From: Gemmatimonadota bacterium
Lineage (GTDB): Bacteria > Latescibacterota > UBA2968
DNA: 62,300 nucleotides
Reading direction: 5' to 3'
NCBI GenBank assembly: GCA_026706845.1
Contig: JAPOXY010000173.1
Coordinates: 1-62,300 of the forward strand
Shown here: in pieces, positions 24,967-32,560 of the stretch
Layout: every line of letters begins with the position of its first letter
Numbering within the stretch: position 1 is the stretch's first letter
Made by a program: the position numbers and the translations under genes
Notes under the pieces: generated by a model
The model's database searches: none
What the model saw: only the letters and a program-made list of their open reading frames with translations
Told to the model about the DNA's origin: nothing

Positions 24967-25629
24967 TCATGTTAAAACCCCTTCTACCCTCACCCGCAGA
25001 TCCGCCACAGAACCACCCGTGGCATTGAGCACCACAGGACCATCATAACCATTCGCCTTGAGCGCGAGGACCACATCCACATCATCCTCCCCAATCGTCA
25101 CCATACCCATGCGCTCCACATACTTATCCACAATCCCCACAGCGTTATCAACATCCATCGCATTGAGCCAGATATGTGCGCGCTCGGGCAAATCGGGCAT
25201 CAAAACATCAAAATCCGCCGCATTCTCCAAACACGTATCCACCCCATTCCCGATATTCAGCGTCACATCGGGAATATTTTCAAGCAACGCATGCACACCG
25301 CTCACCAGAGCCTCGCGCGCCTCGCGGGAACGCGCACCACTGAGAAAACTCGCACACCGCAAGCGCAGCGCCCGCGCCAGATGGATATCCCACTCAACCT
25401 GCCGAAAATTAGAACCCGGATCATCGCGCACATGTAATCCCATCAACGCCACACCCGCATCATCGAAATAATCGCGAATCATCCGCACCGACGCATCTGG
25501 ATGAAAAGGCGAACTCGCCGTAAACGCACAATGCAACACCATAGCATCAAAACCCGCTGCCTTTGCAATCTTCAAGGCAGCGGGCAACACGGCTTTTGGA
25601 CACATAACAGGATCAAAACACAAACGCAA
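24967..25629 (-). CDS. TIM-barrel sugar isomerase/epimerase-like protein
   Basis: About 220 residues. I place the start at TTG 25629 (reading MRLCFDPVMCPKAV) because AGGAGG lies 6 nt upstream, and the longer frame would overlap the preceding dioxygenase gene. LKIAKAAGFDAMVLHC, VALMGLHVRDDPGSNFRQVEWDIHLARAL and HIWLNAMDVDNAVG fit the sugar phosphate isomerase/epimerase superfamily. It is shorter than usual and lacks some of the metal-site motifs seen in the gene at 19956, so the activity is uncertain. It is part of the sulfatase/dioxygenase operon. Confidence 0.6.
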   Translation of the reverse strand: MRLCFDPVMCPKAVLPAALKIAKAAGFDAMVLHCAFTASSPFHPDASVRMIRDYFDDAGVALMGLHVRDDPGSNFRQVEWDIHLARALRLRCASFLSGARSREAREALVSGVHALLENIPDVTLNIGNGVDTCLENAADFDVLMPDLPERAHIWLNAMDVDNAVGIVDKYVERMGMVTIGEDDVDVVLALKANGYDGPVVLNATGGSVADLRVRVEGVLT

Positions 25630-25648
25630 AACAAACCTCCTTACATTT

Positions 25649-26425
25649 CTACATCCCCTCCCAATACGCCCACATATCATCGGGATCTTCAAACTTCAGA
25701 TCATCCCAATTCGTCCATCGAAAACGCGTAATAATCGCCATGCGAATCTCATCGCTACAATTCATACTCGCGCTGTGAATCAAATGACTGTGCCAGAGCA
25801 TCGCGGACCCCGCCGGTCCAGAAATCTCCTCATAATCCGCTTCATCCCAATCGAGAATCTCCAGCGGCCTCGTCGAACGCGGCTCGCCCTCGTAAATCGG
25901 CAAATCGTAAAACTTCTTACCCAGACTCACCCGCGAATGGGTCTTAAAATAATCCGCCATGTGTTTATGCGTCCCCGGCCACACGCAGGTACCCCCGCCC
26001 TGGGGCTTCACATCATTGAGATACAGCGTAATACCCACCGTCCAATTATTTACAACGCCGCTGCCAAGCCCGTGCCCATCCATATGATTACCCCTGGGAC
26101 CTACCCATTCCCCACCCTGTGGAAATCGCAAATTCGCCGACGTAATTGGTGGATGCAAAGGCGCCAAACGCCCTTTCCCAGCCAACTCCTCAACTATACT
26201 GTACAGCGGCGAATCGTAAATCAACGCGTGAAACGCCGCGTGACCATCCATCCCCTGAGACCCCTCTTTCCCAACCCACGTAGAAGGATCATTGCGATCC
26301 ACCGGCAAATGATCCCAGATCACATCTCGCGCGGCTTCCATCTGCTCGGGCGTCACCACATCGCGTTTAATCACATAGCCCTTCTCCCGAAACACCTCTT
26401 TATCATCAACCGTTAAATACGCCAT
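25649..26425 (-). CDS. Phytanoyl-CoA dioxygenase family (PhyH) protein
   Basis: A 258-residue Fe(II)/2-oxoglutarate oxygenase, starting MAYLTVDDKEVF. The metal triad is His114-x-Asp116 (NHMDG) and His217 (LIHSAS), and Arg228 would bind 2-oxoglutarate. VWPGTHKHM is the usual turn before the C-terminal half. It would hydroxylate a C-H bond, using O2 and 2-oxoglutarate; the substrate is unknown. Its ATG overlaps the stop of the sulfatase upstream by one base (TGATG), a strong sign that the two are made together and may act on the same substrate. Confidence 0.87.
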   Translation of the reverse strand: MAYLTVDDKEVFREKGYVIKRDVVTPEQMEAARDVIWDHLPVDRNDPSTWVGKEGSQGMDGHAAFHALIYDSPLYSIVEELAGKGRLAPLHPPITSANLRFPQGGEWVGPRGNHMDGHGLGSGVVNNWTVGITLYLNDVKPQGGGTCVWPGTHKHMADYFKTHSRVSLGKKFYDLPIYEGEPRSTRPLEILDWDEADYEEISGPAGSAMLWHSHLIHSASMNCSDEIRMAIITRFRWTNWDDLKFEDPDDMWAYWEGM

Positions 26426-27879
26426 CACACACTCCTTCCATCGGCGATATACCGCTCGACCATCTCCCTGAATTCGCACACAATACCCGGTTCTCTGCCA
26501 AACTTATTATACGACTCAAACGGATCATCTCCCATATGATAAAGCTGACCCCTTGACCCCGGCACGGGATCCGCGCCCGCACACCCATCCACGCCGCGCC
26601 CCATATCTCCGGAATTATCACAATCGACAATCAACTTCCAATCCCCTCGCCGAATCGAAAACACCCCCATGCAGGAATGGTGTATCAAATCATCCCGAAC
26701 AGACTCGTTCTCCCCCATCAACGCGGGCAAAAAACTCGCACTATCTTCCCCCGCATCCTCTGGAAGCGTCTCCTCCACAATATCCGCCACAGTCGCCATA
26801 AAATCCTGCAACCCGACCAGCGCATCGCAAACCGAATTGGGCGCAACAACACCCGGCCAGCGCGCGATAAACGGCTCTCTGTGTCCCCCCTCCCAGATAA
26901 ACCCCTTAAAACCGCGCCAATCACCACAGGACTTGTGACCATACGTGCGCCCATTACAGCCCGGCAAAGCACCATTATCACTCGTCACAATAACCAGCGT
27001 ATTATCCGCCAACCCACAGCGATCCAGCGCATCCATCACCTGCCCCACCATCCAGTCAACCAGCGCGACCATATCCCCCCGGGGACCCGCCTCACTCGCA
27101 CCGCGCAAAAACTCCGGCACACATTCGACCGTACACGGTTCGTGCGGCGCAGAAGCCGCCAGATAGAGAAAAAAGGGCGTATCTTCATCCTTTGCCCGCT
27201 CCTCAATATACGCCACAGCCTTCTCTGTAAAAGCCGGATCCGCTTCCTTGTGGTCCCAATCCGGAACCATCAACCCGCGCCGACCACCCGCCATCTCAAT
27301 CGGCTTTTGCACACTCGGAATACCCACCGTCTGATCCTGATCGATAAAACAATAAGGCGGTTGCGCCGTCGAACAACCCGATGTCCCGTAAAACCTGTCA
27401 AACCCCAGTTCAATCGGTCCGCCCGCAATAGGCTTTGAAAAATCGATCTTATCTTCCTCCACCGGATCGGGTGATCCACCCGGCCAGGGCAGGGGCTGAT
27501 CAAAATCAAACACCTCGCCATCCTTCACACCCCAGCCCAAACCCAAATGCCACTTGCCAAAACACCCCGTGTGATAGCCACACTTTTTCAACAAAGAAGC
27601 CACCGTCAGGCGCTCGGGCTCAATCAATGGCAATTCGTAATTGAACAACACATGGGCCTTCAATTCTGTGCGCCAGCAATAACGCCCGGTCAAAATACCA
27701 TATCGCGTGGGCGTACACACCGCCGAAGGCGAATGTGCATCCGTAAACCGCATCCCCTCGCGCGCCAACCGATCCATATACGGCGTGGGGATCTTCGACT
27801 GCGGATTATAACACCCCACATCGCCATAGCCCATATCATCGGCGAGGATATAAACAATATTCGGACGTGTATTAGGCAT
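26425..27879 (-). CDS. Sulfatase (type I, CTPTR)
   Basis: A 484-residue arylsulfatase-like enzyme. ILADDMGYGDVGCYNP is the metal-binding start, CTPTR with YGILTGRY is the formylglycine site, KWHLGLGW and VIVTSDNGALPG follow. These are standard features of the S1 family that uses DDMGYGD. It begins 3 nt after the cupin gene stop and overlaps the dioxygenase gene start by one base. No signal peptide is seen. Probable substrate class is a sulfated sugar, by context. Confidence 0.9.
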   Translation of the reverse strand: MPNTRPNIVYILADDMGYGDVGCYNPQSKIPTPYMDRLAREGMRFTDAHSPSAVCTPTRYGILTGRYCWRTELKAHVLFNYELPLIEPERLTVASLLKKCGYHTGCFGKWHLGLGWGVKDGEVFDFDQPLPWPGGSPDPVEEDKIDFSKPIAGGPIELGFDRFYGTSGCSTAQPPYCFIDQDQTVGIPSVQKPIEMAGGRRGLMVPDWDHKEADPAFTEKAVAYIEERAKDEDTPFFLYLAASAPHEPCTVECVPEFLRGASEAGPRGDMVALVDWMVGQVMDALDRCGLADNTLVIVTSDNGALPGCNGRTYGHKSCGDWRGFKGFIWEGGHREPFIARWPGVVAPNSVCDALVGLQDFMATVADIVEETLPEDAGEDSASFLPALMGENESVRDDLIHHSCMGVFSIRRGDWKLIVDCDNSGDMGRGVDGCAGADPVPGSRGQLYHMGDDPFESYNKFGREPGIVCEFREMVERYIADGRSV

Positions 27880-27881
27880 CT

Positions 27882-28292
27882 CTAACCTCTCATATTAACC
27901 CACGGCTCATCCCCCGACACATCGACCAGCACCTCACCGTCGAACTTAGCGGGAGACAAAATCGCCAGAAAAACCAGATCTTCATCCCCGGCATTATACG
28001 TCCCGTGCACCATATCCATCGGAATATGCGCAGCATCTCCCGGACCCAGAATTTGCGAATCCCTATCCACCCACTGTTCCGCCGTCCCCGCAACCACGTA
28101 AATAATCTCTTCCATACACGGATGGCGATGAAACGCATGCGCCTTGCCCGGCGGCATCGTCACCCGCACCAGCAACAAATGATCCGCCTCGGTCAATCCC
28201 TCCCGACTGATCCACTCGTGCGGTCCCCACGGCAATTCCTCCACCTGCACATCGCCTTGTGAGATAAACCTGAGCACATCGGATTTTGACAT
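27882..28292 (-). CDS. Cupin-domain protein
   Basis: A 136-residue single-domain cupin. The first motif G.AHAFHRHPCMEEIIYVVAG and second motif GDAAHIPMDMVHGTYN contain the His and Glu metal ligands of small cupins. Such proteins range from isomerases and dioxygenases to sugar-binding regulators. GGAG precedes ATG 28292. The gene heads the tightly spaced unit with sulfatase, PhyH dioxygenase and isomerase genes, so a metabolic role in the same pathway is likely, but its reaction cannot be told. Confidence 0.8.
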   Translation of the reverse strand: MSKSDVLRFISQGDVQVEELPWGPHEWISREGLTEADHLLLVRVTMPPGKAHAFHRHPCMEEIIYVVAGTAEQWVDRDSQILGPGDAAHIPMDMVHGTYNAGDEDLVFLAILSPAKFDGEVLVDVSGDEPWVNMRG

Positions 28293-28384
28293 CGCTCACT
28301 CCTTGCAATACCATCTGATATTTCTTTGTCGCACTCAGTAAGACCAAATAAACCAGGAGCGGGGTACAACTGAGACAGCAGTTC

Positions 28385-28424
28385 ATTAGCCAGAATTAGC
28401 CAGAATTAGCCAGAATTAGCCAAA
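28385..28424. repeat. Tandem 10-bp repeat, four copies
   Basis: Direct repeats of attagccaga (28385-28394, 28395-28404, 28405-28414) with a fourth copy ending in caaa. Further partial copies (attagccaga, attaagccaaa) lie at 28475-28492. The array is in the gap between the truncated ATP-binding gene and the cupin gene. Confidence 0.85.
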
Positions 28425-28512
28425 CCTTTTATTTACAAATAGTTTTATCAGGTAGTTCGAGAATAAGCCATTAATTAGCCAGATTAAGCCAAACTTGAGC
28501 CAACACCTCAAG

Positions 28513-29352
28513 TTACAAACGATTCCACCGTGCTCTTCGTCCTCGACCTTTGGACACCGCTAGCCCAAGCATCCTCAGAATAGCCAAATCTTCCCGCACC
28601 TGCCTTTGGCTGGCCTGCAACTTCATCTGGGCATATATCTCGCGCAGTGCCAGACCCTGGCCTGCCGGATCCAGCATAGCGAGAATCGCCTGTTGCCGCT
28701 CGGTCAAATCTCGTCCCACGCGCTGGGGGGGTACATATTGGCTGGGGCGAAAGCGCACCGTCACACAACCGGACACATCCTCAATCTCAGGCTGCGGCAA
28801 ACCGGCAGATGTCGTCAGTTCCGCCATCTTGATCGTACCGCGTCCCCATTGCTCAATAATGCCCCGTCGGTAGAATACACCAGCGATCAAGGGATTCCAA
28901 GGCAGCGACTCGTGCGTCTCAAACAATTTCTCCGCAGTCAACCCAAAATGCAGCGAACCGGACGAAGTCACCTCGAGGCGGTCGTCGTATATCGCCACGG
29001 CCACCGAGCCACCGCCGATTGAGTAATCCCGATGGCATAGTGCGTTCGCCAATGCCTCGCGTAGCGCGACTGGCGGATAGAGCGGCTCATCTACCCGCTC
29101 GAAGAGATTTGGGATGATGCGCCCCGCTATAGGTAAATTTTCGATCATAAAACGCTCTGCCCTTGTAAGCAAGGTGAAAGCGTTGCCGCGAAACTGTCGG
29201 TTGTCGAGAAAATCCGTGCGATCAACGCCACGAAAACGAGCAACCCGGAGCAGGCACTGAGGCATCTCAGCCTCAATCCGTTCGGTAGTTCCAAATAGCA
29301 CGACCGCATCGTCCTTCGCACAAGTCAAACTAACACAGAATTTTCCAGCCAC
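28513..29352 (-). CDS. C-terminal part of an AlbA_2/RecG-like ATP-binding regulator (N-terminally truncated)
   Basis: 279 residues from GTG 29352, with AAGGAG upstream. The protein matches the C-terminal part of the schlafen-AlbA_2 ATP-binding regulator family: DAVVLFG, PQCLLRVARFRG, NALCHRDYSIGGGSVAVAIYDDRLEVTSSG with the N-box HRD of a GHKL-like ATPase, RRGIIEQWGRGT, and a C-terminal winged helix. The N-terminal AlbA_2 domain of about 120-150 residues is missing, as the frame starts where that domain normally ends. It may be a degraded copy or a functional short form. It lies 10 nt downstream of the TusA-like gene, so a recombination event may have placed it there. Confidence 0.68.
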   Translation of the reverse strand: MAGKFCVSLTCAKDDAVVLFGTTERIEAEMPQCLLRVARFRGVDRTDFLDNRQFRGNAFTLLTRAERFMIENLPIAGRIIPNLFERVDEPLYPPVALREALANALCHRDYSIGGGSVAVAIYDDRLEVTSSGSLHFGLTAEKLFETHESLPWNPLIAGVFYRRGIIEQWGRGTIKMAELTTSAGLPQPEIEDVSGCVTVRFRPSQYVPPQRVGRDLTERQQAILAMLDPAGQGLALREIYAQMKLQASQRQVREDLAILRMLGLAVSKGRGRRARWNRL

Positions 29353-29362
29353 TTTTACTCCT

Positions 29363-29608
29363 TTACTCTTTTGGTTTCTGTTCTATCCAGTAAAACGGGT
29401 GATCCGCGCGAACCATCCGCCGTCCAGTCATGCGACACCAGGCGGGCAAATCAACAGGCGCGCCCGGATCATACGCCGTAAGCTTCAAAACCTCGCCCTC
29501 CTCGAGCTTTTGCATCCGCATTCTGAGTAAAATAATAACCTCGCCGCACCCCATGTGTCCCGCATCCCATTCATCTGCTATCACAATATCTCGTTCATCC
29601 AACATCAT
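29363..29608 (-). CDS. TusA/SirA-like sulfur-carrier protein
   Basis: 81 residues (MMLDERDIVIADEWDAGHMGCG...). TusA-family proteins pass persulfide sulfur through a single Cys near the N-terminus. Here that Cys is Cys20-equivalent in GHMGCGEVIILL; the usual C-P-x-P is CGEV, so both prolines are missing. The C-terminal half LKLTAYDPGAPVDLPAWC, then RADHPFYWIEQK, is a good match to TusA. The start overlaps the sulfatase stop by one base (TGATG), and CAGGAG lies just before. A sulfur-handling gene coupled to a sulfatase is unusual, as sulfatases release sulfate and not sulfane sulfur. Confidence 0.72.
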   Translation of the reverse strand: MMLDERDIVIADEWDAGHMGCGEVIILLRMRMQKLEEGEVLKLTAYDPGAPVDLPAWCRMTGRRMVRADHPFYWIEQKPKE

Positions 29609-30984
29609 CACTCCTGAGGCAATTCTTCCGCACTGATATCGATCTCCTCGATCAACCGCGCCAGATCTGCTTCTACTTCTGCCTGCACATCGGCATACGC
29701 CGGATCGCCGTACACACTCGTCATCTCCAGAGGATCCTTCTCCAAATCGAACAAATCGCGCTCGCCGGTTCGATGTACTGCGAGCGTATAGTCTTGCGTA
29801 CGCACGCCATAGTGCTTCGTCGGCCCATCCCAATACGCATAAAAAGCCGACTGCCGCCAATCTTCTGGCGTCTCCCCTTCGCACAGCGCGCGAAAACTTC
29901 TGCCCTGCACCTCTGCATCGGGTTGCAACCCTGCAAAATCGAGATACGTCGCACCAAAATCCACATTCACCACAATATCCTCATTCACCGAACCCGGTGC
30001 AATCGCCCCTGGATACCGCATCACATAAGGCATGAGCAGTGACTCCTCCAAAATCAACCGCTTATCAAAATACGAATGCTCGCCCAAAAACATACCCTGG
30101 TCAGAAGTATATACCACAATCGTATTCTCCGTCAACCCCTCCTCATCCAGATAATCCAGCAACCGCCCCACACCCTCATCAATCGCCACAATACACCGCA
30201 AATAATCCTTCACATACTTCTGATAAGCCGCGTGAATCTTCTCCGTCGTATTCATCCCCGTCGTATCCAACCGTCCGGTGGGCCACGCTCTTCCTCGAAC
30301 GCCCTCATCCATCCGCTCGGCCTGCGAGAGCATCGTGCGGTGGTGATTCTCCAACGCGCTGGACACCTTGTCAAACGGCTTATACAAATTCGACGGCTCG
30401 GGCAAATCCCCATCCGTGAACAAATCCGCATGACGGGGCGCGTACTCCCACAAACCATGGGGCGCTTTGTGATGGCACAGCATTAAAAAAGGCTTATCCG
30501 GATCGCGCGCCTTCAACCAGTTGAGCGACAAATCCGTAATAATATCCGTCGCATATCCCTCGTACTGCGTTGGCTCGCCATTGCGCGTAAACGACGGATC
30601 AAAATAAGCACCCTGCCCAGGCAACACCTCCCAATAATCAAACCCATCCGGATCAGACCCCAAATGCCACTTACCCGCAATACCCGTTTGATATCCGGAA
30701 GCCTGCAACTGCCGCACGAAATTGGGGTGATCGTCACTCAGCGGTTGATTCAACCGCAACACCCCATTCTTATGGCTGTATTGCCCCGTAATAATACTCG
30801 CCCTGCTCGGCGAACACAGCGCATTGTTGCAAATACAATTGTCAAACCGCATCCCCTCACGAGCTATGCGGTCAATATTCGGTGTATCCACCACCTCATT
30901 CAGCCATCCGTTATAACAACTAATGGCATTCACGGTGTGATCATCAGACATAATGTAGAGAATATTGGGACGTGGATCAGACAT
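29608..30984 (-). CDS. Sulfatase (type I, CSPSR)
   Basis: A 458-residue sulfatase from ATG 30984, where GGAGG lies 5 nt upstream. IMSDDHTVNAISCYNG, CSPSR with ASIITGQY, GKWHLGSDPDGFDYW, and VVYTSDQGMFLGEHSYFDKR are present. The DDH/TSDQG pair is characteristic of the iduronate-2-sulfatase/choline-sulfatase-like branch of the S1 family. C-terminal RDLFDLEKDPLEM is a shared family tail. Followed directly by the TusA-like gene; the next sulfatase gene lies 24 nt upstream. Confidence 0.9.
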   Translation of the reverse strand: MSDPRPNILYIMSDDHTVNAISCYNGWLNEVVDTPNIDRIAREGMRFDNCICNNALCSPSRASIITGQYSHKNGVLRLNQPLSDDHPNFVRQLQASGYQTGIAGKWHLGSDPDGFDYWEVLPGQGAYFDPSFTRNGEPTQYEGYATDIITDLSLNWLKARDPDKPFLMLCHHKAPHGLWEYAPRHADLFTDGDLPEPSNLYKPFDKVSSALENHHRTMLSQAERMDEGVRGRAWPTGRLDTTGMNTTEKIHAAYQKYVKDYLRCIVAIDEGVGRLLDYLDEEGLTENTIVVYTSDQGMFLGEHSYFDKRLILEESLLMPYVMRYPGAIAPGSVNEDIVVNVDFGATYLDFAGLQPDAEVQGRSFRALCEGETPEDWRQSAFYAYWDGPTKHYGVRTQDYTLAVHRTGERDLFDLEKDPLEMTSVYGDPAYADVQAEVEADLARLIEEIDISAEELPQE

Positions 30985-31008
30985 TAAAACCTCCATTTGT
31001 AAAAAATA

Positions 31009-32271
31009 TCATCTCCCCGGAACATAATCATCAATGAACTCCGGCATCAAATCCAGCACCTTCTGCAAGCGCTCACGCGCCGCTTCAGAATCGGCATCGC
31101 CCAGCCCCAAAACAATATCGTGTTCTTCCAGCCGATCCGCTGGCACATCGTAAAACCGTCCATCGTGATAAATTTTAAACCGATGTTCCCGCGCAAACTG
31201 ACCCGCGTGATCCTGACCAAAACCAAAACGCGGGTTGTAATGACAAAAAATCCAATCTCTCGGATCGCCCCGTTCGCCCCGCAACTGAGGCAAAAAACTG
31301 CGCCCATCGCACGGCATTCCCTCAGGAATGGGCGCATCGGCCAAATCCATCAGCGTAGGCAAAAAATCGCTAAAATCCACCAGATCATCTAATACCACGC
31401 CCTCTGGTGCCACACCCTGCCAAAAAGCAATAAAAGGCACATGCGTGCCCGCATCGGGCATAGTACCCTTACCGCCCACAATATCAACACCGCCCTCAAG
31501 CTGGGACGTAATCGTGCGATGTGTACCATTATCACTCGTAAACATCACCAGCGTATTTTCGAGCAAATCGAGCGCATCGAGCCTCTCCACAATCCGCCCC
31601 ACCAGCTTATCCGCATACGCCACCATATCGGCAAAATAGCGCGTATCCCTCTCATCCCTGCGAGTTCTATCCCGCCACTCCGGGCTATCGGGCGTGGGAA
31701 CAAAAGGCGCGTGAACCAGAATCATCGGATAATAAGCAAAAAAAGGCACATCCCGATGACGCTCAATAAAATCCAGCAAATAATCACAACAAATATCGGG
31801 ACCATACCGATCTTCGATATAATCGTCCGGCAACCATTCCCCATTGCGTTCAATTTGCGGATTTGCATATCGCCCCTTGGCAACGCGTGCAGGGTCTTCT
31901 GGAAGCGGCGTCATATTCCACAAACAATGCTCGTCAAACCCAAAATGCGCCGGCATCTTATTATCCTTGCTCAACTGCCACTTGCCCGCAACACATGTCG
32001 CATACCCCGCATCCTGTAACAAATTGCCAAACGTCTTTTCTTTCGGATTCAAATAGGCGAACCTGTCGTAATTCCGAAAATTGTACTGCCCCGTCATAAT
32101 CTCTACGCGAGAAGGCGTACACAGCGGCGTAGAATAACAATGCGAAAAGCGAATCCCCCGCGATGCCAGATCATCCAACACCGGCGTCTCATACGTCGTA
32201 CTCCCATAACAACTCAAACACTCAAACCCCATGTCATCTGCCATAATCAGCACAATATTCGGTCTTGCCAT
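31009..32271 (-). CDS. Sulfatase (type I, CTPSR)
   Basis: A 420-residue sulfatase. ATG 32271 (MARPNIVLIMADDMGFECL) is preferred because GAGGAG precedes it; the frame continues to 32343 without a ribosome-binding site. CTPSR with VEIMTGQYNFRNY is the formylglycine site, and GKWQLSKDNKMP and VMFTSDNGTHRT supply the later motifs. This K-W-Q-L variant occurs in several environmental sulfatases. It is the first gene of the minus-strand run and is divergent from the cohesin/dockerin-like gene, so 32272-32400 should hold its promoter. Confidence 0.9.
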   Translation of the reverse strand: MARPNIVLIMADDMGFECLSCYGSTTYETPVLDDLASRGIRFSHCYSTPLCTPSRVEIMTGQYNFRNYDRFAYLNPKEKTFGNLLQDAGYATCVAGKWQLSKDNKMPAHFGFDEHCLWNMTPLPEDPARVAKGRYANPQIERNGEWLPDDYIEDRYGPDICCDYLLDFIERHRDVPFFAYYPMILVHAPFVPTPDSPEWRDRTRRDERDTRYFADMVAYADKLVGRIVERLDALDLLENTLVMFTSDNGTHRTITSQLEGGVDIVGGKGTMPDAGTHVPFIAFWQGVAPEGVVLDDLVDFSDFLPTLMDLADAPIPEGMPCDGRSFLPQLRGERGDPRDWIFCHYNPRFGFGQDHAGQFAREHRFKIYHDGRFYDVPADRLEEHDIVLGLGDADSEAARERLQKVLDLMPEFIDDYVPGR

Positions 32272-32400
32272 ACGCTCCTCACCGGGAATAATTCTGTTCA
32301 TTTCGGGACAACTAAAATATACCTTCAGTAGATCACAGTCCACTTTTAAAAAATCGGTATATCTATCTTTGAAAGGGCGGAAAGTAACACTATTCTCTGA

Positions 32401-32429
32401 TTGATTTTCTATTTATCTTTGCATAACAT
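32401..32429 (+). promoter_or_regulatory. Predicted sigma-70-type promoter
   Basis: TTGATT at 32401-32406 and TAACAT at 32424-32429, with a 17-bp spacer. The start would be near 32436, about 125 nt before the cohesin/dockerin-like gene, at the left edge of a possible structured leader. Confidence 0.45.
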
Positions 32430-32435
32430 AAAAGT

Positions 32436-32515
32436 AGGGATAACTGACCAACAAGGGGTACGCGTGCTGAGCGAAACGTAGGGAAGTTGAAGAACTGCAC
32501 AGCAGGTTATCTTCC
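32436..32515 (+). ncRNA. Possible structured 5' leader
   Basis: GGATAAC (32438-32444) can pair with GTTATC (32506-32511), and the adjoining CTG/CAG extends this stem around a bulge. Inside are AGTT-GAAG-AACT and CTG-CACAG-CAG hairpins, and a TACG/CGTA pair. The element sits between the predicted promoter and the start of the gene. I do not recognise it as a known riboswitch. Confidence 0.3.
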
Positions 32516-32560
32516 GTTCGATAGGCTCAAAATGATCGCCAATTCATTATAAAGGAATTT

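Noticed and set aside
23667-25028. Long plus-strand frame of 453 codons antisense to a sulfatase gene
   Set aside because: The minus-strand protein has all family motifs; the antisense frame is Arg/His/Pro/Ile-rich as expected for a shadow of GC-biased codons, with no ribosome-binding site.
28385-28492. CRISPR-like array
   Set aside because: The 10-bp units are contiguous with no spacers and there are no cas genes.
29363-29884. Longer version of the TusA-like gene (173 codons)
   Set aside because: The extra N-terminal part is Arg-rich and lies fully in the sulfatase coding region; the ATG at 29608 has an Shine-Dalgarno site.
32438-32515. Hammerhead-like ribozyme (CTGA...GAAAC words)
   Set aside because: The core order CTGATGA-stem-GAAA is not met; only short chance matches.
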